Below are positions 7,640-15,823 of a stretch of DNA of 64,000 nucleotides, in pieces. Numbering within the stretch: the first letter of the stretch is position 1; the number at the start of each line of letters is the position of its first letter. The stretch is from Mesorhizobium_B sp963522145 (lineage in GTDB: Bacteria; Pseudomonadota; Alphaproteobacteria; Rhizobiales; Rhizobiaceae). The DNA lies in contig CAUQXI010000001.1 of assembly GCA_963522145.1 (NCBI GenBank), positions 310,001-374,000 of the forward strand. The letters run 5' to 3'. A program made the position numbers and the translations under genes. Under the pieces are notes generated by a model, which saw only the letters and a program-made list of their open reading frames with translations, was not told where the DNA came from and ran no database searches.

Positions 7640-8407
7640 CTAACGCGTGGCGACGATGAACAGGCGTGGAAAGGGCAGGAGCAGCGTGCCGTCGCTTTGC
7701 AGTGGGTAGCGTTCTCCCACCAACCGCCTGTATTCCGCAATAAAGCTTCGGCCTTCATCCTCGTCCAGCCGGTTGAGGTAGGGGCGCAACCCCGTGCTGG
7801 CGAACCAATCCACCACGCCTCGCGCGCCGTCCAGCGGATGATGATAGGTGGTGCGCCACACATCCACCCGCCGGCAGAACGGCTTCAACAGATCATAGAA
7901 AAAGGAAGGCGTTCCGATCGCCGTCCGCTCGTCTTCCGCGCCCGCGAGCTTGTGCGACCATGGCTGGCCTTGCGCCGCGTCGCGCATCGAGAGGTGGCTC
8001 GGTTCATGAAGATTGTCGGGAAGCTGAACAGCCAGGCTGCCGCCGGGCGCGAGCATTCGGACCAGTCGCGGCAGGAGCACCTCATGGTCGGGCACCCATT
8101 GCAGCGAGGCGTTGGCGAAGATCAGATCGAGCGGCCGTTCGGCTTCCCAGTCGGCGATGTCCACCAGCTCGAACGAGGCCTCCGGCAATCGCGCGCGGGC
8201 CTTGTCCAGCATGTCGGGCGAGGTATCGACGCCCGTGAGCGCCGCGCGGGGAAAACGCTCGGCAACGAGTTCCGTCGAGTTGCCCGGGCCGCAGCCGAGA
8301 TCGACCGCCTGCGCTACGTCATTCGACGGCACGGCTGAAAGCAGGTCGCGCGCCGGGCGCGTCCGCTCGTCCTCGAATCGCAGATAGGCTTGCGCCGACC
8401 AGTCCAT
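7640..8407 (-). CDS. tam: Trans-aconitate 2-methyltransferase
   Basis: 255 aa, the normal length of Tam. The S-adenosylmethionine motif DLGCGPGNSTE begins at residue 36. The acidic loop TGVDTSPDMLDKARARLP, the ANASLQWVPDH segment and LAVQLPDNLHEPSH are characteristic of Tam rather than generic methyltransferases. Tam methylates trans-aconitate, a by-product that inhibits the TCA cycle. It starts 7 bp after gapR's stop on the same strand, so the two are probably co-transcribed. Confidence 0.88.
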   Translation of the reverse strand: MDWSAQAYLRFEDERTRPARDLLSAVPSNDVAQAVDLGCGPGNSTELVAERFPRAALTGVDTSPDMLDKARARLPEASFELVDIADWEAERPLDLIFANASLQWVPDHEVLLPRLVRMLAPGGSLAVQLPDNLHEPSHLSMRDAAQGQPWSHKLAGAEDERTAIGTPSFFYDLLKPFCRRVDVWRTTYHHPLDGARGVVDWFASTGLRPYLNRLDEDEGRSFIAEYRRLVGERYPLQSDGTLLLPFPRLFIVATR

Positions 8408-8414
8408 TGGCCGG

Positions 8415-8681
8415 TCAGGTCATGCCGAGTGCGGCCTTGTAAAGGTCGAGGATCGCTTCCTCTTCCTCGCGCTCGGAGGCTTCCTTCTTGCGAAGGCGAA
8501 CAATGGTGCGCAGCGCCTTTGTGTCGAAGCCGGTGCCCTTGGCTTCGGCATAGACGTCCTTGATGTCGTCCGCGATCTGCTTCTTGTCTTCTTCCAGCCG
8601 CTCGATGCGCTCGATCAGGGCCTTCAACTGGCCTGCTGCGACTGCCTGAACCTCGTCCTGCTCGCTCAATTCCTTGCTCAC
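8415..8681 (-). CDS. gapR: GapR, nucleoid-associated protein (DUF2312)
   Basis: 88 aa, nearly the length of Caulobacter GapR. It is a charged helical protein with the family block IERLEEDKKQIADDIKDVY and the downstream EAKGTGFDTKALR segment. GapR binds AT-rich, overtwisted DNA ahead of replication forks and supports replication and chromosome structure; it is found throughout Alphaproteobacteria. The start codon is GTG, and a GAGAGAAC site lies upstream. It is first in an apparent operon with tam. The 96-bp upstream gap contains AT-rich bases around 8744-8780 that could hold its promoter. Confidence 0.9.
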   Translation of the reverse strand: MSKELSEQDEVQAVAAGQLKALIERIERLEEDKKQIADDIKDVYAEAKGTGFDTKALRTIVRLRKKEASEREEEEAILDLYKAALGMT

Positions 8682-8777
8682 CGGCTGTTCTCTCGTTCCA
8701 AAGCGACGTCCAACCCCTTCATGATGGGGAATCGGTTGCCCGATGGTTAAGCGAGTATAACAAAAATGAGGGGCGGT

Positions 8778-9074
8778 TTAATGCTCCTCGGGGCGCGCCT
8801 GCTCGAACGCCGCTTTCTGCTCCGCGCTTGCCTCGCGCTGGAAGCGCTGCTGCCATTCGGCATAGGGCATGCCGTAGATGAACTCGCGTGACTGCTCCTT
8901 GGAGAGCATCTCGCCGTCCGCGTCCGCTGCCTCGCGATACCAGTTGGCGAGGCAGTTGCGGCAGAAGCCCGCGAGGTTCATCAACTCGATGTTCTGGACG
9001 TCCGTTCGTTCCTGAAGATGGGCCACCAGCCGGCGGAACGCCGCGGCCTCGAACTTTTCCTGGGACTCGGTCAT
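8778..9074 (-). CDS. DUF1244 family protein
   Basis: 98 aa, small and soluble, matching DUF1244. The signature is a central helix pair with AGFCRNCLANWY (two conserved cysteines), followed by FIYGMPYAEW. The fold is helical and the function unknown; the two cysteines may bind metal or form a redox pair. It begins 10 bp after the stop of the N-formylglutamate amidohydrolase-like gene, so they are likely one operon. The next gene on the strand, gapR, is 96 bp further on. Confidence 0.85.
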   Translation of the reverse strand: MTESQEKFEAAAFRRLVAHLQERTDVQNIELMNLAGFCRNCLANWYREAADADGEMLSKEQSREFIYGMPYAEWQQRFQREASAEQKAAFEQARPEEH

Positions 9075-9084
9075 GGCAAAGCCT

Positions 9085-9882
9085 TTAGAGCGGCCCGGTG
9101 CGGGAGCCGAAATGCTGCACGCTGTGCATATCGGTTCGCCCGTTCACCGCGTCAACGATCGGCGCCAGCCGCGCGGCCCAGGCTTCCGCGCCTTCTTCGG
9201 TGGCGATCAGATCCTGCCTGATCTCCACCAGTGCATGGGCAAAGCCGGGAATGATCGCATGGCGGAACATGGTGTCGCCGCGCAGGGCGCCGTCATAAGG
9301 CTCGTTGTCGCCCACGACGAGCGCGGGATCGGCCGCAAGCATCTCGATCAGCGGCCAGGCGGCGCGATGGTCGGTGTCCCACAGGATGCCGACATGCCAG
9401 GGACGAGGGCGGTTGCCGAGACGCGGCGTGAACGAGTGCATCGACAGGATGAAGGGGGCGCAGCCGCTTTCCTTTTCCATCCGGTCGACGGCCTGCGCGA
9501 CGACCTTATGGTAGGGGCGGTAGAAGCCGTCCAGCCGCCGCGCGCGCTCTTCCTCGCCCATCGGGTAATTGGCGGGGATCACCGTGCCGTCATAGAGCTG
9601 GCGTATCAGCGTCGGATCGTCCTCGCTCCGGTTCGGATCGATCAGCAGGCGCGAGAAACCGGCCATGATCGCTGGCACGCCAAGCCGCGTCGAGAGTTTC
9701 CGCGTCACCGCTTCAGCTCCGATGTCGTAGGCGATGTGGCGTTGGAGGGCATCAGGCGTCAGGCCGAGATCGCCGTAGTCGTGAGGAAGCGTGCAGCGGG
9801 CATGGTCGCAAAGAAGAAGGAGGCCTCGCGTCCAATCGCCGGGGAGTTCGATGAAGGGAACGAAGGCAGGTTCCTGTTCCAT
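9085..9882 (-). CDS. N-formylglutamate amidohydrolase family protein
   Basis: 265 aa with family landmarks: LLLLCDHARC near the N-terminus, HIAYDIGAEAV, IDPNR, a YHKVVAQ helix and SMHSFTPRL, which supply the zinc-binding and catalytic His/Glu residues of this peptidase-like fold. Canonical members release formate from N-formylglutamate at the end of one histidine-degradation route, but no hut gene is nearby, so the substrate may differ. The frame continues 99 bases upstream; I chose the ATG at 9882 because a GGAGG site precedes it at correct spacing and the preceding residues look random. Confidence 0.85.
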   Translation of the reverse strand: MEQEPAFVPFIELPGDWTRGLLLLCDHARCTLPHDYGDLGLTPDALQRHIAYDIGAEAVTRKLSTRLGVPAIMAGFSRLLIDPNRSEDDPTLIRQLYDGTVIPANYPMGEEERARRLDGFYRPYHKVVAQAVDRMEKESGCAPFILSMHSFTPRLGNRPRPWHVGILWDTDHRAAWPLIEMLAADPALVVGDNEPYDGALRGDTMFRHAIIPGFAHALVEIRQDLIATEEGAEAWAARLAPIVDAVNGRTDMHSVQHFGSRTGPL

Positions 9883-10148
9883 GACTGCGCCTCCAGGCAG
9901 CGCCTCACGAGCAGGCCGGAACAACAATTTTTCGCAGCGTGAGAGCTCGCATTCTTTTTCACGGCAGGGTGGATGAGGCAATGCCGCCCTTTGGCCTTTG
10001 TTGCTCCTTAAGGCCCAAGATGGGAAAGCGGTGGCATCAGCGCATGATCGAGACCCTTCATCCGGTTTAAATCGGTTTGGATTGGGAGGACGCGCGCGTT
10101 GACAGCACAGAGCTGTTCTCTCAAAAGGGCGGAGAGGGTTTTATCGGA

Positions 10149-10700
10149 ATGATGCCGGTCGCCGTTTCAGAGCTTTTCCAGGGCAACAAACGCGTTTCCT
10201 TTGGGCGCGTGGGCAGGCTTGCGACGATGCTGCTGGCGACCGGCGGCGCGATGCTTTCTGCTTCAAGCGCTCATGCGGACTTCCGGGTATGCAACGCGAC
10301 GCAAAACCTCGTCGGCGTGGCCATCGGATACCGCGCGCAAAGCGGCTGGGTCACTGAAGGCTGGTGGCATGTGGAAGGATCAAGCTGCAAGACGCTGATC
10401 GAAGGCGCATTGTCCTCGCGCTTCTACTATCTCTACGCCGAGGATGCCGAGCGCGGGGGGCGCTGGGAAGGCTCGGTCAACATGTGCGTGGCCGAAAAAG
10501 AGTTCAAGGTGGCGGGGGTGACCGACTGCCTCGCCCGCGGCTTCCAGCGCGCCGGCTTCCAGGAATATGACACGGGCGAGCAATCGAGCTGGATGGTGCA
10601 ACTGACAGACGATTCCCCTCCCGCTCCCGCCCAGGCCTCCACCACGCCGGCGCCCGTTCAACAGCCCCTGACGCCGCCCGCTCCTGCCGCGAGACCGTGA
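10149..10700 (+). CDS. DUF1036 family exported protein
   Basis: 183 aa from the chosen ATG. An N-terminal Arg-containing stretch and hydrophobic core (LATMLLATGGAMLSASSAHA) form a signal peptide ending at Ala-His-Ala, just before the DFRVCNAT start of the DUF1036 domain. The domain contains paired cysteines (CNAT, SCKTL, NMCVA, DCLA) that suit disulfides in the periplasm. The C-terminal ~35 residues are Pro/Ala-rich. The frame is open from 10077; I took the first ATG of an ATG-ATG pair because GGAGAGGG lies about 10 bases upstream. It sits 57 bp before pyk, an arrangement I recall as common in Hyphomicrobiales. Function unknown. Confidence 0.8.
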   Translation: MMPVAVSELFQGNKRVSFGRVGRLATMLLATGGAMLSASSAHADFRVCNATQNLVGVAIGYRAQSGWVTEGWWHVEGSSCKTLIEGALSSRFYYLYAEDAERGGRWEGSVNMCVAEKEFKVAGVTDCLARGFQRAGFQEYDTGEQSSWMVQLTDDSPPAPAQASTTPAPVQQPLTPPAPAARP

Positions 10701-10757
10701 GCGGCGCGGTCCTTTGCGTGCCGTTTTCTGCGGCGCGCCCAAGAAGATGAGCCTCCC

Positions 10758-12197
10758 ATGAGACGCAGCCGCAAAGTCAAGATCCTCGCCACGCTGGGGC
10801 CGGCATCGGCCGATGAGGCCATGATCCGCAAGCTCTTCGAAGCGGGCGCGGACGTGTTCCGCATCAATATGAGCCACACGGATCATGATCTGCTCAGGAC
10901 GCTGGTGGAGCGCATCCGCAATGTGGAGGCTGCCCTGGGGCGCCCGATCGGCATCCTCGCCGACATTCAGGGGCCGAAGCTGCGCGTGGGCAAGTTCCTC
11001 AACACCAGGGAAGAGCTTGGACGCGGCCAGCGCTTTACGCTGGATGACGATCCCACGCCCGGCACATCCACCCGCGTGCACCTGCCCCATCCTGAAATCC
11101 TTCGGTCTGTGGAGCCCGGGCATCGGCTGCTGATCGACGATGGCAAGCTCGAACTGCGCGCGGTGGAATGCGATGGCCGCTCCATCATCTGCGAGGTGGT
11201 GGCCGGGACATCCATTTCCGACCGCAAAGGCGTGAGCCTGCCCGACACGGACCTTCCCGTGGGCGCGCTCACCGAGAAGGACCGCAAGGATCTCGACGCC
11301 GCGGTCGCCAGCGAGGTGGACTGGATCGCGCTGTCATTCATCCAGCGGCCGGAGGATCTGACCGAAGCGCGCGAGATCGTGCAGGGGCGGGCTTCCATCA
11401 TGTCCAAGATCGAGAAGCCGCAGGCGGTTACGCGTCTGGCCGAGATCATGGAACTCTCCGACGCGATCATGGTGGCGCGCGGCGATCTCGGCGTCGAGAT
11501 GCCGCTTGAAGCCGTGCCGGGCATCCAGAAGCAGATCACCCGCGCCGCGCGGCGCGCCGGCAAGCCGGTGGTGGTCGCGACCCAGATGCTCGAATCGATG
11601 ATCACCTCGCCGGTGCCCACCCGTGCCGAGGTTTCAGACGTGGCGATCGCCGTTTTCGAAGGCGCAGACGCGATCATGCTGTCCGCCGAAAGCGCTTCGG
11701 GGCAATATCCAGTGGAAGCCGTTTCCACCATGAACCGCATCGCCCAGAAGGTCGAAACGGACCCGACCTATGCCGGCATCATCCATGCACAGCGCACGGA
11801 GCCGGAAGCAACCAGCGCCGATGCGATCTCGGCCGCGACGCGGCAGATCGCCGAAACGCTGAACCTTTCGGCGATCGTCACCTATACGGCGTCCGGCAAG
11901 ACCGGCCTGAGGGCGGCGCGCGAGCGGCCCCGCGTGCCGATCATCGCGCTTTCGCCCGTGCTCGCCACCGCACGGCGCCTGTCGCTGCTCTGGGGCACGC
12001 ATTGCGTGGTGACGGAAGATGCTGTCGACCTCGACGACATGGTGGACCGTGCCTGCCGCATCACGCAGGAAGAAGGTTTCGGCGTTTCCGGAGATCGGGT
12101 GATCGTGACGGCAGGGGTGCCCCTGCGCACGCCCGGAACCACCAACATGCTGCGTATAGCCAAGCTCAGCAGCGCTAAGACGAACCCGGCGCAGTAG
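10758..12197 (+). CDS. pyk: Pyruvate kinase
   Basis: 479 aa, complete. N-terminal KILATLGPAS, the RINMSHT loop, LADIQGPKLRVG for Mg/ADP contact, catalytic Lys217 within SKIEKPQ, and the metal-binding ARGDLGVEMPLE segment are all present, followed by the C-terminal regulatory domain (SAIVTYTASGKTGLRAARERP). It converts phosphoenolpyruvate and ADP to pyruvate and ATP. It lies downstream of the DUF1036 gene on the same strand and converges on the hydrolase gene with only a 12-bp gap and no clear terminator hairpin between them. Confidence 0.96.
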   Translation: MRRSRKVKILATLGPASADEAMIRKLFEAGADVFRINMSHTDHDLLRTLVERIRNVEAALGRPIGILADIQGPKLRVGKFLNTREELGRGQRFTLDDDPTPGTSTRVHLPHPEILRSVEPGHRLLIDDGKLELRAVECDGRSIICEVVAGTSISDRKGVSLPDTDLPVGALTEKDRKDLDAAVASEVDWIALSFIQRPEDLTEAREIVQGRASIMSKIEKPQAVTRLAEIMELSDAIMVARGDLGVEMPLEAVPGIQKQITRAARRAGKPVVVATQMLESMITSPVPTRAEVSDVAIAVFEGADAIMLSAESASGQYPVEAVSTMNRIAQKVETDPTYAGIIHAQRTEPEATSADAISAATRQIAETLNLSAIVTYTASGKTGLRAARERPRVPIIALSPVLATARRLSLLWGTHCVVTEDAVDLDDMVDRACRITQEEGFGVSGDRVIVTAGVPLRTPGTTNMLRIAKLSSAKTNPAQ

Positions 12198-12209
12198 CGT
12201 TCAAGCCTC

Positions 12210-13286
12210 CTACTGGGGCGCGAGTTCGCCACTCTTGTCTCCGCTCGGAGCATCCGGGTCCGCACAGCGCGCCGTCGCGAAATCATCATGCGCGATCCGG
12301 GCTTCCACGCTTTGCACGACGGCCTGAAGATCGCGGGAATAGCCTGACACCTTCTCGATCGCCGCCAGAACGAGATCCATGGCGATCCAGTCCGGCTTGT
12401 GGCCGAGGTTTCTGACCCAGGCCAGCTCCGCGTCCGGAATGTCGCGCACCAGCCCGAGGCTGTGGATTTCCTCGAACACCACCGTGTCACGGTCGCCCGA
12501 GATCACCACGGTCGGGGCGGTAATCTTGGAATAGCGTTGGGCCTCAAGGCTTACAAAGGCGTGGAGCCCCTCGACGTCGCGCGCGTTCGCGCGAAAGGCG
12601 GACGGTCGGAGCACGAGCGGGATCGCCGCCTCATGGAGATAGGCCTCGCGCGGCCGGTTCGGCGAGAACACGCAGTCGGCCGCTTCGCGCATCCGCGCGC
12701 GACCCGCCGGGAGAGTGAGGGTTTCGGAAAACAGCCATCCGAGCAGCGGTGTCGCCGTCAGCCGATAATACCAGGAGGTTTCCGCGCCTGGCCATGGATG
12801 CGTTGCGGCGGACAGGAAAACGAGGCCTGCTACCCGCTCGGGATGCTCCACTCCCAGCACCGCGGCCGCGGCTCCCCCAAACGAATGGGCCACGAACACG
12901 GCGCGCTCGATGTGGAGGCGGTCCATCAGCGCGACGATCGCGCGTGCCTGACCGCGCGGAGTTTCGTGATCATTGCCGCGCGAGGACCAGCCATGGCCGG
13001 GGCGGTCGAGGAAAAGCATCTCGGCGCGGTTTTCGAGCAGCGGGCGCAGGGGGATCATCTGGTCGTTCAGATTGGCGCTTGCACCATGGATGAAGACCAC
13101 GGGCGGCAGATCAGCCCCGCCGCCTGCCGGCACATGCACATAATGAAGCATGGCACCGTCGGCCTCGGCGAATGTTCCCACAGGCGGAAACTGGCGCTCC
13201 AGTCGCCAGACGCCGATGCGTGTCACGCCGGCCAGCGTCAGAAGAATGGCGGCCAGAAAGGCCAAAGCCGCGAGCACGAGGTTCAC
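12210..13286 (-). CDS. Membrane-anchored alpha/beta hydrolase
   Basis: 358 aa from a GTG start. A hydrophobic N-terminal segment (about residues 3-24) should anchor the protein, with the hydrolase domain on the periplasmic side. The oxyanion loop FIHGASAN, the nucleophile elbow VAHSFGG (Ser135), the acid in SGDRDTVV and the final His in NLGHKPDW form a complete triad. It is most like unclassified esterases or peptidases; the substrate is unknown. The frame extends to a TTG at 13313 inside the upstream TPR gene. I prefer the GTG at 13286, eight bases past the TPR stop, because it gives a clean signal anchor, but the start is uncertain. Confidence 0.8.
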   Translation of the reverse strand: MNLVLAALAFLAAILLTLAGVTRIGVWRLERQFPPVGTFAEADGAMLHYVHVPAGGGADLPPVVFIHGASANLNDQMIPLRPLLENRAEMLFLDRPGHGWSSRGNDHETPRGQARAIVALMDRLHIERAVFVAHSFGGAAAAVLGVEHPERVAGLVFLSAATHPWPGAETSWYYRLTATPLLGWLFSETLTLPAGRARMREAADCVFSPNRPREAYLHEAAIPLVLRPSAFRANARDVEGLHAFVSLEAQRYSKITAPTVVISGDRDTVVFEEIHSLGLVRDIPDAELAWVRNLGHKPDWIAMDLVLAAIEKVSGYSRDLQAVVQSVEARIAHDDFATARCADPDAPSGDKSGELAPQ

Positions 13287-13293
13287 GTGAGGC

Positions 13294-13911
13294 TTAAAGG
13301 CTCTCGCCAGCAAGCTCGTCCGACAAGCTTGCCAGTTCGGCCTGGGCGCTGCGCAACATGGGATAGATGCTCAGCACCCTTCCATAGGCGTCGAGCGCCA
13401 GTTGCTTGCTGTCCCGACTTTTCAGGATCGCTGCCATGCCGGCGAGCGCGCCGAAATGACGGGGCTCGAGCGACAGCGTTTGTTCGATGTCGGCCATGGA
13501 CTTGGCCCAATTGTTCATCGCGAAATGCACCGTGGCGCGGCGGTTCCACCCTTCGGCGTAATCGGGCTTGAGCACGACGACCTGGTCGAGGAAATCAAGC
13601 GCCATGTCGAACTTCTTGGCATCGAGCGCCTGCTGCGCCCAGAGCATCATCAGGTCGACCGATGCGCTGCCCGAATGATTCCATTCGTTCCAGATGCGCG
13701 CGGCGATGCGCTCCGCCGCCTTCTCGTTGCGCTCGCGCTTAAGGTCGCTGAAAAGCCGGTCGAGCCGCGCCGCAGGCGTCTCGGGCGGCGCAAGGGGTGC
13801 CGTTGCCTCGCCGGAAGGCTTGGCTGAAGAGGCAGACAGCGCCGGCGAGGTGGTCGTCAAACCTCCGCCGAGCAGCAGAACCGAAAAACAAACGAATGAG
13901 AGCGCCCGCAT
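13294..13911 (-). CDS. Exported TPR-repeat protein
   Basis: 205 aa with a signal peptide (hydrophobic about residues 5-20, then a small-residue region ASSA). Helical repeats follow; DYAEGWNRRATVHFAMNNWAKS-type motifs around residues 112-150 match tetratricopeptide repeats, which mediate protein contacts. It ends 8 bp before the hydrolase's likely start, so the pair probably forms an operon and may work together in the periplasm. It is separated from rpmJ upstream by 88 bp that contains a 14-bp perfect palindrome (13947-13960). Confidence 0.8.
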   Translation of the reverse strand: MRALSFVCFSVLLLGGGLTTTSPALSASSAKPSGEATAPLAPPETPAARLDRLFSDLKRERNEKAAERIAARIWNEWNHSGSASVDLMMLWAQQALDAKKFDMALDFLDQVVVLKPDYAEGWNRRATVHFAMNNWAKSMADIEQTLSLEPRHFGALAGMAAILKSRDSKQLALDAYGRVLSIYPMLRSAQAELASLSDELAGESL

Positions 13912-13999
13912 GGAAGAGAAGCTATTCTCCCATGCGGGCGCGTCAAACTGAAATTTCAGTGACAGACAGGAAGGCGCAGGCGCGCCTGACCGAAAAGGC

Positions 14000-14125
14000 T
14001 CAGCCCTGGCGCGCCTTATAGCGCGGGGCTTCCTTGTTGATGATGTAGATGCGGCCCTTGCGACGAACCAGACGGTTGGCGCGATGCCGGCCCTTGAGCG
14101 CTTTCAGCGAGTTCTTGATCTTCAT
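14000..14125 (-). CDS. rpmJ: 50S ribosomal protein bL36
   Basis: 41 aa, starting MKIKNSLKALKGRHRANRLV and ending in the basic YKARQG tail. This is the longer bL36 form that lacks the four zinc-binding cysteines of the classical C+ protein, common in alphaproteobacteria. It sits in the large ribosomal subunit near the peptidyl-transferase centre. The frame extends upstream to 14212, but the ATG at 14125 gives the exact family N-terminus. The gene is monocistronic, with a good sigma70-type promoter at 14200-14228. Confidence 0.97.
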   Translation of the reverse strand: MKIKNSLKALKGRHRANRLVRRKGRIYIINKEAPRYKARQG

Positions 14126-14199
14126 GGTTCTGCTCGGTCGGGGGCGGGAAGGCCCATAAATCCAAAGCGCGCCGAAAAGGCGCGCAGCAATCAGGCGGT

Positions 14200-14228
14200 G
14201 CATAACCGACACGGCGCCGGAGTGTCAA
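14200..14228 (-). promoter_or_regulatory. rpmJ promoter
   Basis: On the minus strand a consensus -35 TTGACA (14228-14223), a 17-bp spacer and a -10-like TTATGC (14205-14200). Transcription would start near 14193, leaving a ~68-nt leader before rpmJ. That leader contains a perfect 7-bp GC hairpin, GCGCGCC/GGCGCGC, spanning 14167-14185 with a 5-base loop and followed by TTTGGATTT. It could act as a weak attenuator or as a protein-binding structure. Confidence 0.65.
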
Positions 14229-14323
14229 CCAACACCAGCATGGCTTTGCGTCGCAAACGCTATGCCGCCACGAAGCGCGTCAGGCTCCTGCACCGCCCAT
14301 AATGATCAAGGGGTGCCGCCTCT

Positions 14324-14611
14324 TTACGAAAGGTGCTCCGACAGCCGCTTGTTCATCTCGAACATGGAAATGGAGTCCGCCTTGAAGATCGGCCTCAGCT
14401 TGTCGTCTGCCTTGATCTGGCGGCCATCATCCGGATCCTGGAGCTTGTTGTCCTTGATGTACGTCCACATCCGGCTGACCACCTCGCCACGCGCGATCGG
14501 GTCGGATCCGACGATCGCCGCCAGAGTCTCGGAGGGCTGGACCTTCTTGTGAACGCCATCCACTTTGCCGCCTTCGGCGGCTTTCACCTTTTCGGTCTTC
14601 TTCGCGGCCAT
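14324..14611 (-). CDS. SWIB/MDM2 (BAF60b) domain protein
   Basis: 95 aa. A Lys-rich N-terminal ~20 residues precede one SWIB domain: KKVQPSETLAAIVGSDPIARGEVVSRMWTYI and NKLQDPDDGRQIKADDKL, ending at FEMNKRLSEHL. SWIB domains are best known in eukaryotic chromatin remodellers and in chlamydial topoisomerase; stand-alone bacterial versions are common in Alphaproteobacteria, and the basic tail suggests a nucleic-acid-associated role. The function is not established. It lies 124 bp downstream of purK on the same strand, with a possible terminator between. Confidence 0.88.
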   Translation of the reverse strand: MAAKKTEKVKAAEGGKVDGVHKKVQPSETLAAIVGSDPIARGEVVSRMWTYIKDNKLQDPDDGRQIKADDKLRPIFKADSISMFEMNKRLSEHLS

Positions 14612-14714
14612 GTGCCTCTCCCGTGGCTTGTTTCAAGCAGTTGATCGGAACACAAATCCGCAACCGTGGCGAGCGTTCCCTGTTTCAGGGATTCGTTCTG
14701 TGGATGAATTCCGT

Positions 14715-14736
14715 GGAAAAGCCGGCAAAAGCCGGT
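14715..14736 (-). terminator. Possible purEK terminator
   Basis: Immediately after the purK stop, the minus strand reads ACCGGC TTTT GCCGGC followed by TTTTCC: a 5-bp GC stem with a 4-base loop and a short U tract. The stem is short, so termination may be partial. It separates purK from the SWIB gene. Confidence 0.45.
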
Positions 14737-15815
14737 CAAATGGGCTTGTTCGTCCCGAGATAGGTCACGTGCCCCATCTTGCGTCCCGGCCGCGCCTCGC
14801 GCTTGCCGTAGAGGTGGAGCACCGCGCCCGGCTTGCGCAGCAGGGCGGGTGCGGCGTCAACTTCATCCCCGATCAGGTTCTCCATCACGCAGTCGGAATG
14901 ACGCCACGGCTGGGCGAGCGCCAGCCCCGATACCGCGCGGATATGGGCCTCGAACTGGGACATCGCGCAGGCCGCTTCCGTCCAATGGCCCGAATTATGG
15001 ACCCGAGGTGCGATCTCGTTGGCGAGCAGCGCGCCGTCTTTTCCGACAAAGAACTCGACGCCGATCACGCCGACATAATCAAGCGCGTCGAGGATTTTTT
15101 CGGCCGCTTCGATCGCGGCCCGCGCGGTTTCGGGCGGGATCGCCGCGGGCACCAAGGAGCGGCGCAAAATGCCGTCGCGATGGGTGTTCTCAGCCGGGTC
15201 GAATGCGATGGAGGTGCCGTCTCGGCCTCGGGCGGCGATCACCGAAATCTCACGTGTGAACGGCACCACGCCTTCCAGGATGAGCGGCACGCCGCCCATT
15301 TGCGAGAAGATGTCCGAAAGCTCGTCTCCGGCGCTCAGGCGGCGCTGTCCCTTTCCGTCATAGCCCATGCGGCGTGTCTTGAGGATGCCCGCGCCGCCGA
15401 GTGCGCGAAGGGCGTTTCGGCAGTCCTCGTCACTGTCCACCGCATGGAATGGTGTGGTTGCAACCCCAAGATCGTTCAGGAAACGCTTTTCCGTTATCCG
15501 GTCCTGCGCGGCCTCCAGCGCCTCCGGCGGCGGGAACACCGGCACAAGCGCCTCGATCCGGCGAGCCGAAGCGACGGGCACGTTTTCCCATTCATAGGTG
15601 ACGACGGCGCACTCTGCGGCCAGCCGATCCAAAGCCGCCTCATCCTCGTAGGGAGCGGCGATGTGGAGATTGGCAACCTGGGCCGCGGGCGCGTGACGGT
15701 CGGGATCGAGGATCGCGACGCGAAGCCCGAGCCGGGCCGCAGCAAGCGCCAGCATGCGGCCGAGCTGGCCGCCCCCCAAGATGCCGATCATGGTGTTGGG
15801 AGGAAGCGGCTCCAT
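14736..15815 (-). CDS. purK: 5-(carboxyamino)imidazole ribonucleotide synthase
   Basis: 359 aa, an ATP-grasp enzyme. It opens with MIGILGGGQLGRMLALAA and shows ILKTRRMGYDGKGQ and the late GVIGVEFFVGKDG and NEIAPRVHNSGHWT motifs of the metal/ATP site. PurK makes N5-CAIR from AIR, bicarbonate and ATP in purine synthesis. The frame extends to 15875 inside purE, but the ATG at 15815 leaves an 8-bp gap after purE's stop and gives the usual N-terminus. It forms an operon with purE. Confidence 0.94.
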   Translation of the reverse strand: MEPLPPNTMIGILGGGQLGRMLALAAARLGLRVAILDPDRHAPAAQVANLHIAAPYEDEAALDRLAAECAVVTYEWENVPVASARRIEALVPVFPPPEALEAAQDRITEKRFLNDLGVATTPFHAVDSDEDCRNALRALGGAGILKTRRMGYDGKGQRRLSAGDELSDIFSQMGGVPLILEGVVPFTREISVIAARGRDGTSIAFDPAENTHRDGILRRSLVPAAIPPETARAAIEAAEKILDALDYVGVIGVEFFVGKDGALLANEIAPRVHNSGHWTEAACAMSQFEAHIRAVSGLALAQPWRHSDCVMENLIGDEVDAAPALLRKPGAVLHLYGKREARPGRKMGHVTYLGTNKPI

Positions 15816-15823
15816 CGGCACCA

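Noticed and set aside
8746..8760. TTAA-rich stretch upstream of gapR as a CtrA box
   Set aside because: The second half-site is TAAC at N7, two mismatches from TTAA-N7-TTAA.
12399..13571. 390-codon plus-strand frame opposite the hydrolase and TPR genes
   Set aside because: Composition is His/Arg/Gln-rich as in GC-driven antisense frames; both minus-strand genes have clear motifs.
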